Assembly (NCBI GenBank): GCA_014728015.1
Contig: WJMI01000147.1
Location: forward strand, 1 to 45,833
Reading direction: 5' to 3'
Length of the DNA: 45,833 nucleotides
Source: Chitinivibrionales bacterium
GTDB taxonomy: Bacteria > Fibrobacterota > Chitinivibrionia > Chitinivibrionales > WJMI01
The notes under the pieces are model-generated. The model made no database searches, had not been told where the DNA came from, and was given only the letters and a program-made list of their open reading frames with translations. Below, piece after piece: positions 16,951 through 26,080 of the stretch (position 1 is the first letter of the stretch; every line of letters starts with the position of its first letter). A program made the position numbers and the translations under genes.

Positions 16951-19806
16951 CTACGGCTCGTCGTCTATTCCGTGAAGCACCGAGTCAATGGCTTCAAGCT
17001 CGCGGCCCGCCGCCGCGAACTCGCCTCGCCCCGCTTTTGCCCTATAGCTTCTGAGATACTCACGGATTTGTGCTGTGATTCTCGCCTGCAGCGCCCGTGG
17101 TTCCGTGGTATCCCGCACACCCGGCCTGCCTTCGGACGGTTCCCGAGGATGCTCTCCCAGGAGCCGAAGCAGCGCATTGTCGAAATCCTCCGCCCATACA
17201 ATGCCCTCCTGATCGGCAAGCGCCACACGCTTGAACTCGGGCAGCTTCGCATTCTCCGCCTGCAGGAAAATGGGCTCGGCATACAGCATGTATAACGTGT
17301 TCTGATTAAACAACGGAATGGCGAGCATATTGCCCCGCAAGACCTCGGATCCCCGCTGGCCCCACAGTGTCATCGCCTGTGACATCTCCGTGTCCTGATC
17401 AATACGTGCTTCGATCTGCCGCGTCCCGAGTACTTCGACCCCCTTGGGAAATGGAAAGACCACCAGCTCCCCGTAGTTGGGCATATCACACCGTCCGGCC
17501 ATCCAAGCATTCATGACATTTTTGTTGCGTGGCGTAAACGGCATCATGAGCACGAATTCCAGCTTGTCACTTCCCGGAAACTGGGTCAGCACATAGTAGG
17601 GCCGCACTGTCTGGAAATCCTCCCGGTATCGCTCGGTGGCGAACTGCCACACGTCCTCGCGCTGGTAGAATACATCTGGCTCCTGCATATGGTACGTTGA
17701 ATACATGCCCGCCTGGACAGTCAGCAGGTCAGAAGGATACCTGATATGCCTCCGCAGTGATGCGGGCATTGCATCGAGCGGCTTGAATACATCGGGAAAT
17801 ACGCGGCGATACGTTGAGAGAACGATATCGTCTTCGTCAACCGTATAGAAGGTTGTATTCCCGTTATATGCATCGACAACCACTTTGACCGAGTTCCGGA
17901 TATAATTGATACCGTTGAGTTCTCTGATGCCGCCACGATATCGTTCCGAATAGGGATAGCCACTGGAAACAGTATAGGCATCAATGATGTAGTATATCCC
18001 CCCGTCATCCCCGAGTACCGCGTACGGGTCATTGTCATATACCAGAAAGGGGGCGATCGTCTTTGCCCTGTCAACAATATGGCGATGAAACATCACGCGA
18101 GAGCGCTTGGTGAAATAGGTGGAAAACAGTATGCGGTGGCCGTCGAATTTCCACGCATACGCGATTCTTCGTACCAGCGGCCCTATACTCACCCCGCCGT
18201 CGCCCGCATAGTCTGAATAGACGTTTTCTTCTCCCGAGGGATAGTCAAATTCCTTTTCCGAAGTATTGACATACACGTGATCGTCGGTCCGCTCACCGTA
18301 GTACACGGCGGGACGCTTGAGTGACAGCGAGGGATCTCTAATTTCTGGTGGAATATTCTGTATGAGAAAATTCGGACCACCCTGAGGAAGAAACTCGTGC
18401 GCCGGCAGAAACACCATCCCGTATCCGTGCGTGTATTTGAGATGCGTGCTGACCCAGGTCTTCGATCGTGGATCGAGATCCCGCTTCTCCAGCTCGCGCA
18501 CGGACAGCATTATCTGCCGATAGTCATCACCGAGATGATACCGGTCAATGTCCACGTCGTTGAATTCATAGTACAGTCTGATCTCCTGCTGCTCCCTGAG
18601 ATTGTCCATCAAGGCGCGCCAGTCCCACAGACGGATATTGTCCAGGATAGGACGGTTCTGGTGTACTACATCCCGATTGATATTTCTTCCAACGTCGTAT
18701 TTCTTGTCCGTGATCTTGTCTTCATCAATGCCGTATGCGCGCTGCGTAAACTCTATGTTGTGCTTGATGTAGGGACGTTCAACGGTGATTTCGTTCGGAT
18801 TCACGACAGCGGCCGTGATAAGTCCTGGCAGGACCCAGTTGAGAATGCCCACAAGCGCCACCGCGATGCCGGGCACGACTGCGGTGCGCGCGGAAGCCCG
18901 TACGCCGAAATCATCGCCGAGTCGGATTCCCAGGACGAGCTGCCGGAATCTGCCAGAGAACGCCGCGATGATCGCCGATACCGCGGCTGCCGCGAGCACA
19001 ATGACGGTACTGTACAGGCCCAGCGTGCGAAACTTCGCATCCACATACCCGGCGCCGGTGACCGCCCCCTCAGTGGAATACAGGAGCTTGAAGAGATCGA
19101 GATAGAATTTCCAGGCAAACGCGGCGCACAGAAGGCCGGCGAGGACGAGAAGGTGTCTAGCAAGAGCTCCCGCCCGCTTCAGCGGAATCCTGCCCGGTTC
19201 GAACGAGCCGCGCGGCATCTGAACTGATGCCGCGTAGCAACCGACCGTGAAGATGCCGCCGATGAATATCAGAAGCGCAACCCATTGCTGCAGCAGAGCA
19301 AAAAACGGCAGAGAAAAGAGATAGAAATTGACGGGTTTGTTGAAGATAGGTTCGGTGACCGGCGATGCGGCCTGGTTGATATAGAGAAGCGCCGGATGCC
19401 ACAGCGCCCCGGCGCGCAGCCCCAGGAATGCCGCCAGCACCAGGCCGATTACGACCAGCATCCCGCCGCCCACGACGCCGCCATGCTTTTCCCCGGCAAG
19501 CCGCCGGTTCACTTCAAGAAAAACGAATGCGACACCAGCACCTATGCCGAAAAGCGTGAGCTCGGAAGTGAGTATTGTCCAGAATCGCCTGAGATAGCCG
19601 AGGTTTCGAAACCAGAGCAACTCGGTATAGAAATGCAGAAACGTGTTGAACGCAATGAGAATGACGATATCGATAAGGACGACCAGCAGCCCGCCTTTCA
19701 CCCGGGCGCGCATCTGCTCGGGAGTCAGCCCCTTGCCCCGGCCTACCGTCAGGACCAGCGGGATCCACCCCAACGAAAAGAACACTACTCCGATCCAGAA
19801 AAACAT
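16951..19806 (-). CDS. UPF0182 family large membrane protein
   Basis: 951 residues, close to the usual length of this family. The first 330 residues carry about seven membrane helices, starting at MFFWIGVVFFSLGWIPLVL. A large, probably extracytoplasmic domain follows, with the family segments YIKHNIEFTQRAYGID, NIRLWDWRALMDNL, YVNTSEKEFDYPSGEEN, VDAYNGNTTFYTVDEDD and FVLMMPFTPRNKNVM. A Glu/Arg-rich tail closes the protein. UPF0182 occurs in Actinobacteria, cyanobacteria and some other phyla; its role is not established. ATG at 19806 follows GGGGAGGTAGTA. It lies 64 bp downstream of htrA, and no promoter is evident between them, so it may share the htrA promoter. Confidence 0.92.
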   Translation of the reverse strand: MFFWIGVVFFSLGWIPLVLTVGRGKGLTPEQMRARVKGGLLVVLIDIVILIAFNTFLHFYTELLWFRNLGYLRRFWTILTSELTLFGIGAGVAFVFLEVNRRLAGEKHGGVVGGGMLVVIGLVLAAFLGLRAGALWHPALLYINQAASPVTEPIFNKPVNFYLFSLPFFALLQQWVALLIFIGGIFTVGCYAASVQMPRGSFEPGRIPLKRAGALARHLLVLAGLLCAAFAWKFYLDLFKLLYSTEGAVTGAGYVDAKFRTLGLYSTVIVLAAAAVSAIIAAFSGRFRQLVLGIRLGDDFGVRASARTAVVPGIAVALVGILNWVLPGLITAAVVNPNEITVERPYIKHNIEFTQRAYGIDEDKITDKKYDVGRNINRDVVHQNRPILDNIRLWDWRALMDNLREQQEIRLYYEFNDVDIDRYHLGDDYRQIMLSVRELEKRDLDPRSKTWVSTHLKYTHGYGMVFLPAHEFLPQGGPNFLIQNIPPEIRDPSLSLKRPAVYYGERTDDHVYVNTSEKEFDYPSGEENVYSDYAGDGGVSIGPLVRRIAYAWKFDGHRILFSTYFTKRSRVMFHRHIVDRAKTIAPFLVYDNDPYAVLGDDGGIYYIIDAYTVSSGYPYSERYRGGIRELNGINYIRNSVKVVVDAYNGNTTFYTVDEDDIVLSTYRRVFPDVFKPLDAMPASLRRHIRYPSDLLTVQAGMYSTYHMQEPDVFYQREDVWQFATERYREDFQTVRPYYVLTQFPGSDKLEFVLMMPFTPRNKNVMNAWMAGRCDMPNYGELVVFPFPKGVEVLGTRQIEARIDQDTEMSQAMTLWGQRGSEVLRGNMLAIPLFNQNTLYMLYAEPIFLQAENAKLPEFKRVALADQEGIVWAEDFDNALLRLLGEHPREPSEGRPGVRDTTEPRALQARITAQIREYLRSYRAKAGRGEFAAAGRELEAIDSVLHGIDDEP

Positions 19807-19870
19807 TACTACCTCCCCTGCGATTTGCGCGACGCTATCATGGTGCGATCGCTGCGGTATCCTTCTTCGG

Positions 19871-21475
19871 CTACTTTCTCACTTTGAATGCCGTGAAGAA
19901 CGAATGGCCGTCCCGTTCAACACGGAGCATTATTGCATCGCCTTCCTTGAGCTTCGCGGTCGCGTTCCGGAAGTCCTTCACGCCTCGTACGGCTGTAAAG
20001 CCGCTCCCTTGCATCTTGACAGCCTTGATGACATCACCTTCCTTCAGGCCTCCCCGTGCATCCACCAGCGCACGGTCGACGTGGAGCACCACCACGCCTT
20101 CGACTCCGCGATCGATTCCATATTTCTCGCGCAGCTCTGGCGTGATGTTGGCGACTTTGATGCCTATCTTCTCCTCCACCGTCTTCTTGTCTTCCGCGCC
20201 TGCATCGCCGCCTGCCTCATCACCCTTCTTCGCAAGCTTCTCGATCCTGCCTTCATCACGCCGGCCCATTTTCACCTTCAGCGTCTTCTTCTTTCCGTCG
20301 CGCAGCACGCCGACGGTGACCATTTCTCCCGGCCTGATGAGTGCAACCATGTTGCGCAGCTCGTTGGCGTTGTCAACCCTGCGCCCATCTACCGAGACAA
20401 CCACGTCCCCGGTCTTCACGCCGGCCTTATCCGCCGGATCACCCTTATACACATCGGAAATAAGCACTCCCTTGGCGTTGTCGAGACCGAGCACGTCCCG
20501 GGTCGCCGGATCGATGTCCTGGATCCCCACGCCCAGCCATCCGCGCACCACCTCGCCGCGATAAACAAGGTCTTCCATGATCCGCTTGGCCATGTTAACC
20601 GGAATGGCAAACCCAATCCCCATGTACCCCCCGCTGCGCGAATAGATCATGGTATTTATCCCGACCAGCTCGCCGCGGATGTTGACCAGCGCTCCTCCCG
20701 AGTTACCGGGATTGATGGCCGCATCGGTCTGGATGAAGTTCTGGTATCTGTTTGCGCCCCCGACAGCGCGTCCGAGAGCGGATACAATGCCCGCCGTCAC
20801 CGTCGATGCAAGGCTGAATGGATTACCTACTGCGATGACCCAGTCGCCGGGCCGCAGCTTGTCAGAATTCCCGAGATAGGCTACCGGCAGGCCGTCGATG
20901 TCGCCCGCGATCTTGATAACAGCGACATCGGAAAGGGAATCGCTTCCCACTATCTCCGCTTCAAACACCCGTTCATCATTGAGCTTCACCTCGATTTCAT
21001 CCGCTCCTTTGACCACGTGAAAGTTGGTCAGGATGTGTCCCTGATGCGAGACAATGACGCCTGACCCGAGCCCCTTCTGACGATATTCCCGCTTCTCAAT
21101 CTGCGGTTCCTTCTGACGGGGCCTGTTCCGGCGCCTCGGAGGGTTGAAGAAGAAATCGAACGGACTGTCCTGCGAAAATGGATCGCCGAAAAAATGATAG
21201 AACGGATTATTCCTGAATACCAGCGTATCAACTTTCGTAGGAATAACCGAAACCACTGACGGCACCACTTTTTCGGCGACATCGGCAAATACCGTGGCGA
21301 AACGCGCGACTTCTTTACCGGTGCGGACCGAGGGCTTCTTCTCCGCCCCGAACGTAATGGAAGCTTCCTTGGGTTTTTCCGAACCTGCATCCGAACACAC
21401 CGTGTCCGCCACAAGCAGGCTTCCCAGGAGCACCAGCAGGACCGGTGCATGCCGCCGAATGCTTCTCACTTCCAT
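19871..21475 (-). CDS. HtrA/DegP-family serine protease
   Basis: 534 residues. A signal peptide ([20 protein letters not shown]) precedes the mature protein. The trypsin-like triad is H153 (TNFHVV), D183 (SDVAVI) and S259 (GNSGG). Two PDZ domains follow, the first around [13 protein letters not shown] and the second near the C-terminus around [13 protein letters not shown] Phe/Asp- and Arg-rich loop ([17 protein letters not shown], then RRRNRPRQ) precedes the protease core, as in DegP-type LA loops. It degrades or refolds damaged envelope proteins. ATG at 21475 follows GGGGAGGTTGT; an upstream ATG at 21553 would hide the signal peptide. A sigma-54 promoter at 21569-21584 lies 94 bp upstream. 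Confidence 0.94.
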   Translation of the reverse strand: MEVRSIRRHAPVLLVLLGSLLVADTVCSDAGSEKPKEASITFGAEKKPSVRTGKEVARFATVFADVAEKVVPSVVSVIPTKVDTLVFRNNPFYHFFGDPFSQDSPFDFFFNPPRRRNRPRQKEPQIEKREYRQKGLGSGVIVSHQGHILTNFHVVKGADEIEVKLNDERVFEAEIVGSDSLSDVAVIKIAGDIDGLPVAYLGNSDKLRPGDWVIAVGNPFSLASTVTAGIVSALGRAVGGANRYQNFIQTDAAINPGNSGGALVNIRGELVGINTMIYSRSGGYMGIGFAIPVNMAKRIMEDLVYRGEVVRGWLGVGIQDIDPATRDVLGLDNAKGVLISDVYKGDPADKAGVKTGDVVVSVDGRRVDNANELRNMVALIRPGEMVTVGVLRDGKKKTLKVKMGRRDEGRIEKLAKKGDEAGGDAGAEDKKTVEEKIGIKVANITPELREKYGIDRGVEGVVVLHVDRALVDARGGLKEGDVIKAVKMQGSGFTAVRGVKDFRNATAKLKEGDAIMLRVERDGHSFFTAFKVRK

Positions 21476-21568
21476 ACAACCTCCCCAATTTCCTGAAATG
21501 ATGTGCTCATCGTCCCGTTTTTCCCCGGTGAATGCATTTTCTCCTGCAGACAATCGGAGGTATACCTG

Positions 21569-21584
21569 CGCAAATGACGTGCCA
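21569..21584 (-). promoter_or_regulatory. sigma-54 (-24/-12) promoter of htrA operon
   Basis: The minus strand reads TGGCACG-TCAT-TTGCG, a near-perfect consensus with GG-N10-GC spacing. The start would be near 21558, giving a leader of about 83 nt. The shared upstream repeat at 21655-21672 is centred 81 bp from the GG. Confidence 0.82.
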
Positions 21585-21654
21585 CAGGACTATCGCAGCC
21601 AGCGCCGGAATCCTTGCCCGCCGCATCTGCTGCGCATATAGTAGTTGGCGATTC

Positions 21655-21672
21655 TGAGAAGAGCCATTCTCA
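21655..21672. promoter_or_regulatory. Candidate enhancer (UAS) between htrA and PAC2 promoters
   Basis: TGAGAA-GAGCCA-TTCTCA is a perfect inverted repeat, extended by one further C/G pair on each side. It stands midway in the 305-bp divergent region, 81 bp from the -24 GG of both flanking promoters. A TGCGAA half-site follows at 21677-21682, 22 bp after the first half-site, the same offset as in the copA/ferritin region. Confidence 0.68.
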
Positions 21673-21742
21673 GTTATGCGAAAAAGATGGTGTTCTCCCC
21701 GGCTCGAACCCCAAGGACGCACATGTAATCTGCCCTGCCTTC

Positions 21743-21758
21743 CGGCATGAATCTTGCC
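21743..21758 (+). promoter_or_regulatory. Possible sigma-54 promoter of PAC2-ftsH operon
   Basis: CGGCATG-AATC-TTGCC keeps GGCA, TTGC and the ten-base spacing but departs from consensus at the first and last positions. The start near 21769 would leave only about 12 nt of leader including the ribosome site, so this is weaker than the other six elements. Confidence 0.5.
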
Positions 21759-21780
21759 TCACTAGGGCGAGGGGTACTGG

Positions 21781-22725
21781 ATGCAGGAAAAGAATACGAT
21801 CCACTTCAAGACACGCCCGATACTGGTTGCGGCATGGCCCGGGATGGGACAGGTCGGCCTCATGACCGTGGACTACCTGCGGCGCAAGCTGAACGCCAAA
21901 GTCTTCGCGGGCATGGACATGACCAGCGTCTTTGTCCCAGAATCAATTGTCGTGAAGGATGGCATAGCGCATTTGCCGGATACCCCGGAAAGCGTGTTCC
22001 ATTATCACGAAGACCCGGACATTATTGTATTCGAGAGCAATGCCCAGCTCGCCGGCAAGGAAGCGATGACAATCGCGCAGGGCCTGCTCAAAATTGCGGC
22101 GCAGTTCCATGTCTCGCGGATATACACGGCTGCCGCGTTCGCCAAGCCCATGAGCCACAACGAACGGTCGGAGGTACTGTTCGTGGGCAGCAACGATACG
22201 GTCAAAGTCGATCTCGAGAAATATGGCCTCTCACCCATGCCGGACGGAATGATTTCCGGCCTCAACGGGCTTCTTCTCGGACTTGCCGGTACGAGCGGTA
22301 TTGAGGCCGGCTGTTTCCTCGGAACGATACCTTCCTATTCGGGAAGCCTTGCATACCCGAAAGCAGCCCTTGAAATACTGACCAGACTCACGTCTGTTCT
22401 GGGCGTTTCGATAGACCTATCAGATCTCGAGGAGCAAGCCGGGGCGATTGACCGGCAGCTTGGCGAAATCGAAGATCGCATCCGACAATTGTTCCCGTCC
22501 GCGGTGGAGAGCAGTGAAGAACCCAAGGACGAAACACTGGCGGGCATGGATCACGATGATGTTCCGAAGTATATCATGGACAAAATCGAACGCCTGTTCG
22601 AAGAGGTAGCGCGGGATAGGTCCCGCGCCGTGGAGCTCAAGAATGAGCTCGTCAGATGGAACCTATACGATTTGTATGAAAAGCGCTTTCTCGAGCTGTT
22701 TCGAGACGATATGCGTCGGGAATAG
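21781..22725 (+). CDS. PAC2 family protein
   Basis: 314 residues. The core (residues about 10-220) is the PAC2 fold, the family of archaeal and actinobacterial relatives of proteasome assembly chaperone 2: ILVAAWPGMGQVGLM at the N-terminus, FESNAQL, IYTAAAFAKPM, GMISGLNGLLL and GTIPSYSGSLAYPKAALEIL. A helical, acidic C-terminal tail follows (from about residue 230), probably coiled. There are no membrane helices. The gene ends 23 bp before ftsH, so the two are likely co-transcribed. In other phyla PAC2 proteins are linked to proteasome-type degradation; pairing with a membrane AAA protease suggests an adaptor or assembly role here, which is inference. Confidence 0.85.
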   Translation: MQEKNTIHFKTRPILVAAWPGMGQVGLMTVDYLRRKLNAKVFAGMDMTSVFVPESIVVKDGIAHLPDTPESVFHYHEDPDIIVFESNAQLAGKEAMTIAQGLLKIAAQFHVSRIYTAAAFAKPMSHNERSEVLFVGSNDTVKVDLEKYGLSPMPDGMISGLNGLLLGLAGTSGIEAGCFLGTIPSYSGSLAYPKAALEILTRLTSVLGVSIDLSDLEEQAGAIDRQLGEIEDRIRQLFPSAVESSEEPKDETLAGMDHDDVPKYIMDKIERLFEEVARDRSRAVELKNELVRWNLYDLYEKRFLELFRDDMRRE

Positions 22726-22748
22726 CGGACTTGCAGAAGGGACCTCAC

Positions 22749-24683
22749 GTGTCTCCAGGTAGAAAAAGCACGAAGCGCCAAACCGGGAGCACCGAGAAAG
22801 AAAAGCCGGACAAGCAGCCATCGTTCGTCCGCGTCCTCCCGTGGCTCGTCGCGCTCATCGTCATGCTGGGACTTATGCTCACTTCGCGGCTGGGCGATAA
22901 CGCGCAGACAACAGTTTCCTACTCGGCATTCAAGCAGCAGATCCGGCAAGGCAACGTCAAAGAGGTGACTATCAAGGGCCTCGATATCTCGGGGCGCTTC
23001 ACATCGCCATACTCACCGGCCGACAGGGAACAGGAAAGCGGAGGCCGTACATTCACGGCATTCACCACGACCAAGCCGGCCATTGAGGATCCCGGTCTCA
23101 TCGAGTTGCTTGAGGAGAATGACGTGCAAGTCAATGCCGAAACCACGAGTGCGCCCGTGTTTCAGCGCGTGCTCATTCTTCTCGCCCCGTGGATCCTGTT
23201 CTTCGCGCTGATACTGTGGGCCAACAAACGCATGGCCGGCCAGATGAAAGGCATGATGGGCCGCGGGCTGTTCGGCGTGGGCAAATCCAAGGCACGGCGG
23301 TTCGAGAAGACCACGACCTCGACCAGCTTCGACGATGTAGCGGGGTTGGAGAACGCGAAACGCGATTTGCAGGAGATAGTTGAGTACCTGAAGGAGCCCA
23401 AGAAATTCACCGGCCTGGGCGCATCGATTCCCAAGGGCGTCTTGCTCATGGGGCCGCCCGGCACCGGCAAGACCCTCCTGGCCCGCGCCAGCGCCGGCGA
23501 AGCCGGCGTGCCGTTTTTCAGCGTAAGCGGTTCGGAGTTCATCGAGATGTTCGTGGGCGTGGGAGCATCGCGTGTCCGCAACATGTTCGAGGATGCCAAA
23601 AAGTCGGCCCCCACGATAATATTCGTGGATGAAATCGACTCGGTGGGCCGCACGCGGGGCGCGGGGCTCGGCGGCGGACACGACGAGCGCGAGCAGACCC
23701 TGAATCAGATTCTTCAGGAGATGGACGGGTTCGAGCCGCACGAATCGGTCGTGGTCATTGCCGCGACCAACCGCCCGGACGTTCTCGATCCCGCGCTCAC
23801 CCGGCCGGGGCGGTTCGACCGCCAGATAGTCCTGGAGCTTCCCCAGAAAAACGCGCGGCGCGAGATACTGCGGATACACACCCGGAATGTGCCGGTCGCC
23901 AATGATGTCGATTTGGATAACATTGCGGCGCGCAGCGTGGGGTTCTCCGGCGCCGATCTGCGGAACCTGGTCAACGAGGCCGCCCTCCTGGCGGGCAGGC
24001 GCGACAAGAAGACCGTGGATGCCCGCGATTTCGACAATGCCGCCGACAAGATCCTTCTCGGCGCGGAGCGGGAAGAACGAATTGACGACGACGAAAAGCG
24101 CATTATCGCGTACCACGAAGCCGGCCATGCGTTGGTTGCCAAGCTGCTCCCTGAAACGGATCCGCTCCAGAAAGTGACCATCATTCCGCGCGGCCGCGCC
24201 CTGGGCGTCACCCAGCAGGTGCCGGAGACAGATCGCCACAACTATTCCCGCAAATACCTCCTGGGACGCATCACCATGGCTCTGGGCGGGCGAGCCTCTG
24301 AGAAACTCGTATTCAGCGAGTTGACAAACGGCGCGGCAAATGATTTCAAGATGATCACCCAGCTGGCCCGGCGCATGGTCTGCCAGTGGGGAATGAGTGA
24401 CAAAATCGGGCCCGTAACATTCAGCCAGGGAGAAGAGCATATTTTTCTGGGACGAGAGCTGACCCAGGCCAAGGATTTCAGCGAGCACACCGGGCGCATT
24501 ATTGACGATGAAATACAGCGTATCGTGCGCGAAATGGAGCAGCGGGCTGAAAACCTCCTGAAAGAAAACCGGGACAAGCTTGACAAGATTGCCGAGGCCC
24601 TGTTGGAGCAGGAGACCCTGGAAAACGATGAGGTTGACAGGATCATCGGGAACCGCGCGCGGAAGCAGGCCGGAGAAGCCTGA
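22749..24683 (+). CDS. ftsH: ATP-dependent zinc metalloprotease FtsH
   Basis: 644 residues. Two membrane helices (about 30-45 and 140-157) flank a small periplasmic domain. The AAA module has Walker A GPPGTGKT (235-242), the pore motif FVGVGA (268-273), Walker B FVDEID (292-297) and the second region of homology with its two Arg (RPGRFDR). The protease domain has HEAGH (456-460) and D532 as third zinc ligand. FtsH extracts and degrades membrane and short-lived cytosolic proteins. I use the GTG at 22749, with GAAGGGA about seven bases upstream; the open frame from a TTG at 22731 lacks such a site. It follows PAC2 in one operon and is divergent from htrA. Confidence 0.96.
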   Translation: MSPGRKSTKRQTGSTEKEKPDKQPSFVRVLPWLVALIVMLGLMLTSRLGDNAQTTVSYSAFKQQIRQGNVKEVTIKGLDISGRFTSPYSPADREQESGGRTFTAFTTTKPAIEDPGLIELLEENDVQVNAETTSAPVFQRVLILLAPWILFFALILWANKRMAGQMKGMMGRGLFGVGKSKARRFEKTTTSTSFDDVAGLENAKRDLQEIVEYLKEPKKFTGLGASIPKGVLLMGPPGTGKTLLARASAGEAGVPFFSVSGSEFIEMFVGVGASRVRNMFEDAKKSAPTIIFVDEIDSVGRTRGAGLGGGHDEREQTLNQILQEMDGFEPHESVVVIAATNRPDVLDPALTRPGRFDRQIVLELPQKNARREILRIHTRNVPVANDVDLDNIAARSVGFSGADLRNLVNEAALLAGRRDKKTVDARDFDNAADKILLGAEREERIDDDEKRIIAYHEAGHALVAKLLPETDPLQKVTIIPRGRALGVTQQVPETDRHNYSRKYLLGRITMALGGRASEKLVFSELTNGAANDFKMITQLARRMVCQWGMSDKIGPVTFSQGEEHIFLGRELTQAKDFSEHTGRIIDDEIQRIVREMEQRAENLLKENRDKLDKIAEALLEQETLENDEVDRIIGNRARKQAGEA

Positions 24684-24759
24684 ATTCAACGGCTCCCCCA
24701 GCGATGCGGCAGACATATATCGAATACCAGAGCAAATCTATCCGGAGGGATTCATAAGT

Positions 24760-24975
24760 ATGGGAAAACAGAACCCGATACGGCGGTCTGGTCCGGTACG
24801 GCGCGTATGTCCGCGGGATGCCGGAGTACCGTCAACACCGGAACAGGAGCCGTTCCCTGATGAGCCGAAAAAGGACCCCGGCACGCCGCCGCCGATCGTT
24901 CCCGATGAACCCGAAACCGAGCCGGACGAACCCTCACCAGAACCGGAAGAACCTGAAGTCGCGCCTACAGCCTGA
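24760..24975 (+). CDS. Short Pro/Glu-rich peptide
   Basis: 71 residues. After a basic start (MGKQNPIRRSGPVRRV) with one Cys, the rest is almost wholly Pro, Glu, Asp and Thr, including PDEPETEPDEPSPEPEEPE. Such composition implies an extended, disordered chain. ATG at 24760 is preceded by CCGGAGGGA ten bases upstream, a good ribosome site, and it lies between ftsH and the D-lactate dehydrogenase on the same strand with short gaps. I recognise no family; a linker-like or charged binding role is possible. Confidence 0.6.
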   Translation: MGKQNPIRRSGPVRRVCPRDAGVPSTPEQEPFPDEPKKDPGTPPPIVPDEPETEPDEPSPEPEEPEVAPTA

Positions 24976-25005
24976 CGAAGAGAGGGAGAGCGGAGGATTG
25001 CCGAT

Positions 25006-26070
25006 ATGAGCGGGACCAAAAGCGTGAAGCCCCGTATTGCCATGTTCGACACGAAGTCGTATGATCGCGACTTCTTCGAAACCGTGAATCACGAATACGG
25101 GTTTGACATCTTGTTTCTCCAGGACCGCCTCTCGAGCAACACCGTATCGGTGACGCGGGACCGCAACGCCGTATGCGCGTTTGTAAATGACACGCTGGAC
25201 CGGCCGGTGGTCGAACAGCTTCACGAAAACGGCATCGAGCTCATCGCACTGCGCTCCGCCGGCTACAACAATGTGGACCTGAAAGCCGTATGGAAGAAGA
25301 TCCACGTGGTGCGCGTACCGGCGTATTCTCCCCGGGCGGTCGCCGAGCACGCCGTGGCCCTCATGCTCGCGCTCAACCGCAAGACCCATCGCGCCTACTA
25401 CCGGGTCCGTGACAACAACTTCGCCATCCATGGTCTCATGGGATTCGACATGCACGGCAAAACCGCGGGCGTGGTTGACACCGGGAAAATCGGCAAGGCG
25501 GCCGCGGACATTCTTCGAGGGTTCGGTATGAACGTGCTCGCATACGATGTCTACCCCGACGACAACTATGCCGCGCAACACGGATTCCGTTACGTGCCGC
25601 TCGATACGCTCTATGCGGAATCCGATATCATCACGCTGCACTGTCCGCTCACGCCGGACAATGCCCATATGATTAACGAGGACAGCATCGCCACCATGAA
25701 GAGCGGGGTGATGATCATCAACACCGGCCGGGGACGGCTCATCAATACACAGCATTTGATTGATGCGCTGAAGAAAAGAAAGGTGGGCGCGGCCGGCCTG
25801 GACGTGTACGAGGAGGAAACAGACTATTTCTTCGAGGATTTCTCCTCTTCGACTATTACAGATGACGTTCTGGCGCGATTGCTCACCTTCCCCAATGTGC
25901 TTGTCACCTCTCATCAGGGATTCTTTACGCGCGAAGCCATGAACAGTATCGCCCGCACGACCCTTGAGAACATCCGCTTGTTCTTCGAGGAAGACTCTCT
26001 CCCGAACGAAATCTGCTACAAGTGCGGCAACAACGAGTGCATGAAGGAGAAGACCGGGAAGTGCTTCTAG
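25006..26070 (+). CDS. D-lactate dehydrogenase-type 2-hydroxyacid dehydrogenase
   Basis: 354 residues. The sequence style is that of D-lactate dehydrogenases (ALRSAGYNNVDL, VPAYSPRAVAEHAVALML, GLDVYEEE with FFEDFS, TSHQGFFTREA). R242, a Glu within 269-271, and H303 occupy the catalytic positions. The nucleotide-binding loop is unusual: residues 155-163 read GVVDTGKIG, where the family has GVIGTGKIG, so the first Gly of GxGxxG is Asp158 (codon GAC at 25477-25479). The C-terminus carries four Cys (YKCGNNECMKEKTGKC). The normal reaction is NADH-dependent reduction of pyruvate to D-lactate. The Asp may change cofactor binding or weaken activity. Confidence 0.9.
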   Translation: MSGTKSVKPRIAMFDTKSYDRDFFETVNHEYGFDILFLQDRLSSNTVSVTRDRNAVCAFVNDTLDRPVVEQLHENGIELIALRSAGYNNVDLKAVWKKIHVVRVPAYSPRAVAEHAVALMLALNRKTHRAYYRVRDNNFAIHGLMGFDMHGKTAGVVDTGKIGKAAADILRGFGMNVLAYDVYPDDNYAAQHGFRYVPLDTLYAESDIITLHCPLTPDNAHMINEDSIATMKSGVMIINTGRGRLINTQHLIDALKKRKVGAAGLDVYEEETDYFFEDFSSSTITDDVLARLLTFPNVLVTSHQGFFTREAMNSIARTTLENIRLFFEEDSLPNEICYKCGNNECMKEKTGKCF

Positions 26071-26080
26071 CGGAATTCGG

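Noticed and set aside
19643..21064. 473-codon plus-strand frame across htrA and UPF0182
   Set aside because: It overlaps two conserved minus-strand genes and lacks any ribosome site or domain.
21688..21712. tRNA-like GGCTCGAACCCC sequence in the htrA-PAC2 gap
   Set aside because: The bases flanking the apparent T-loop do not pair and no acceptor, D or anticodon arm can be drawn on either strand.
23013..24716. 567-codon open frame antisense to ftsH
   Set aside because: ftsH is unmistakable on the plus strand; the antisense frame has no recognisable motif.
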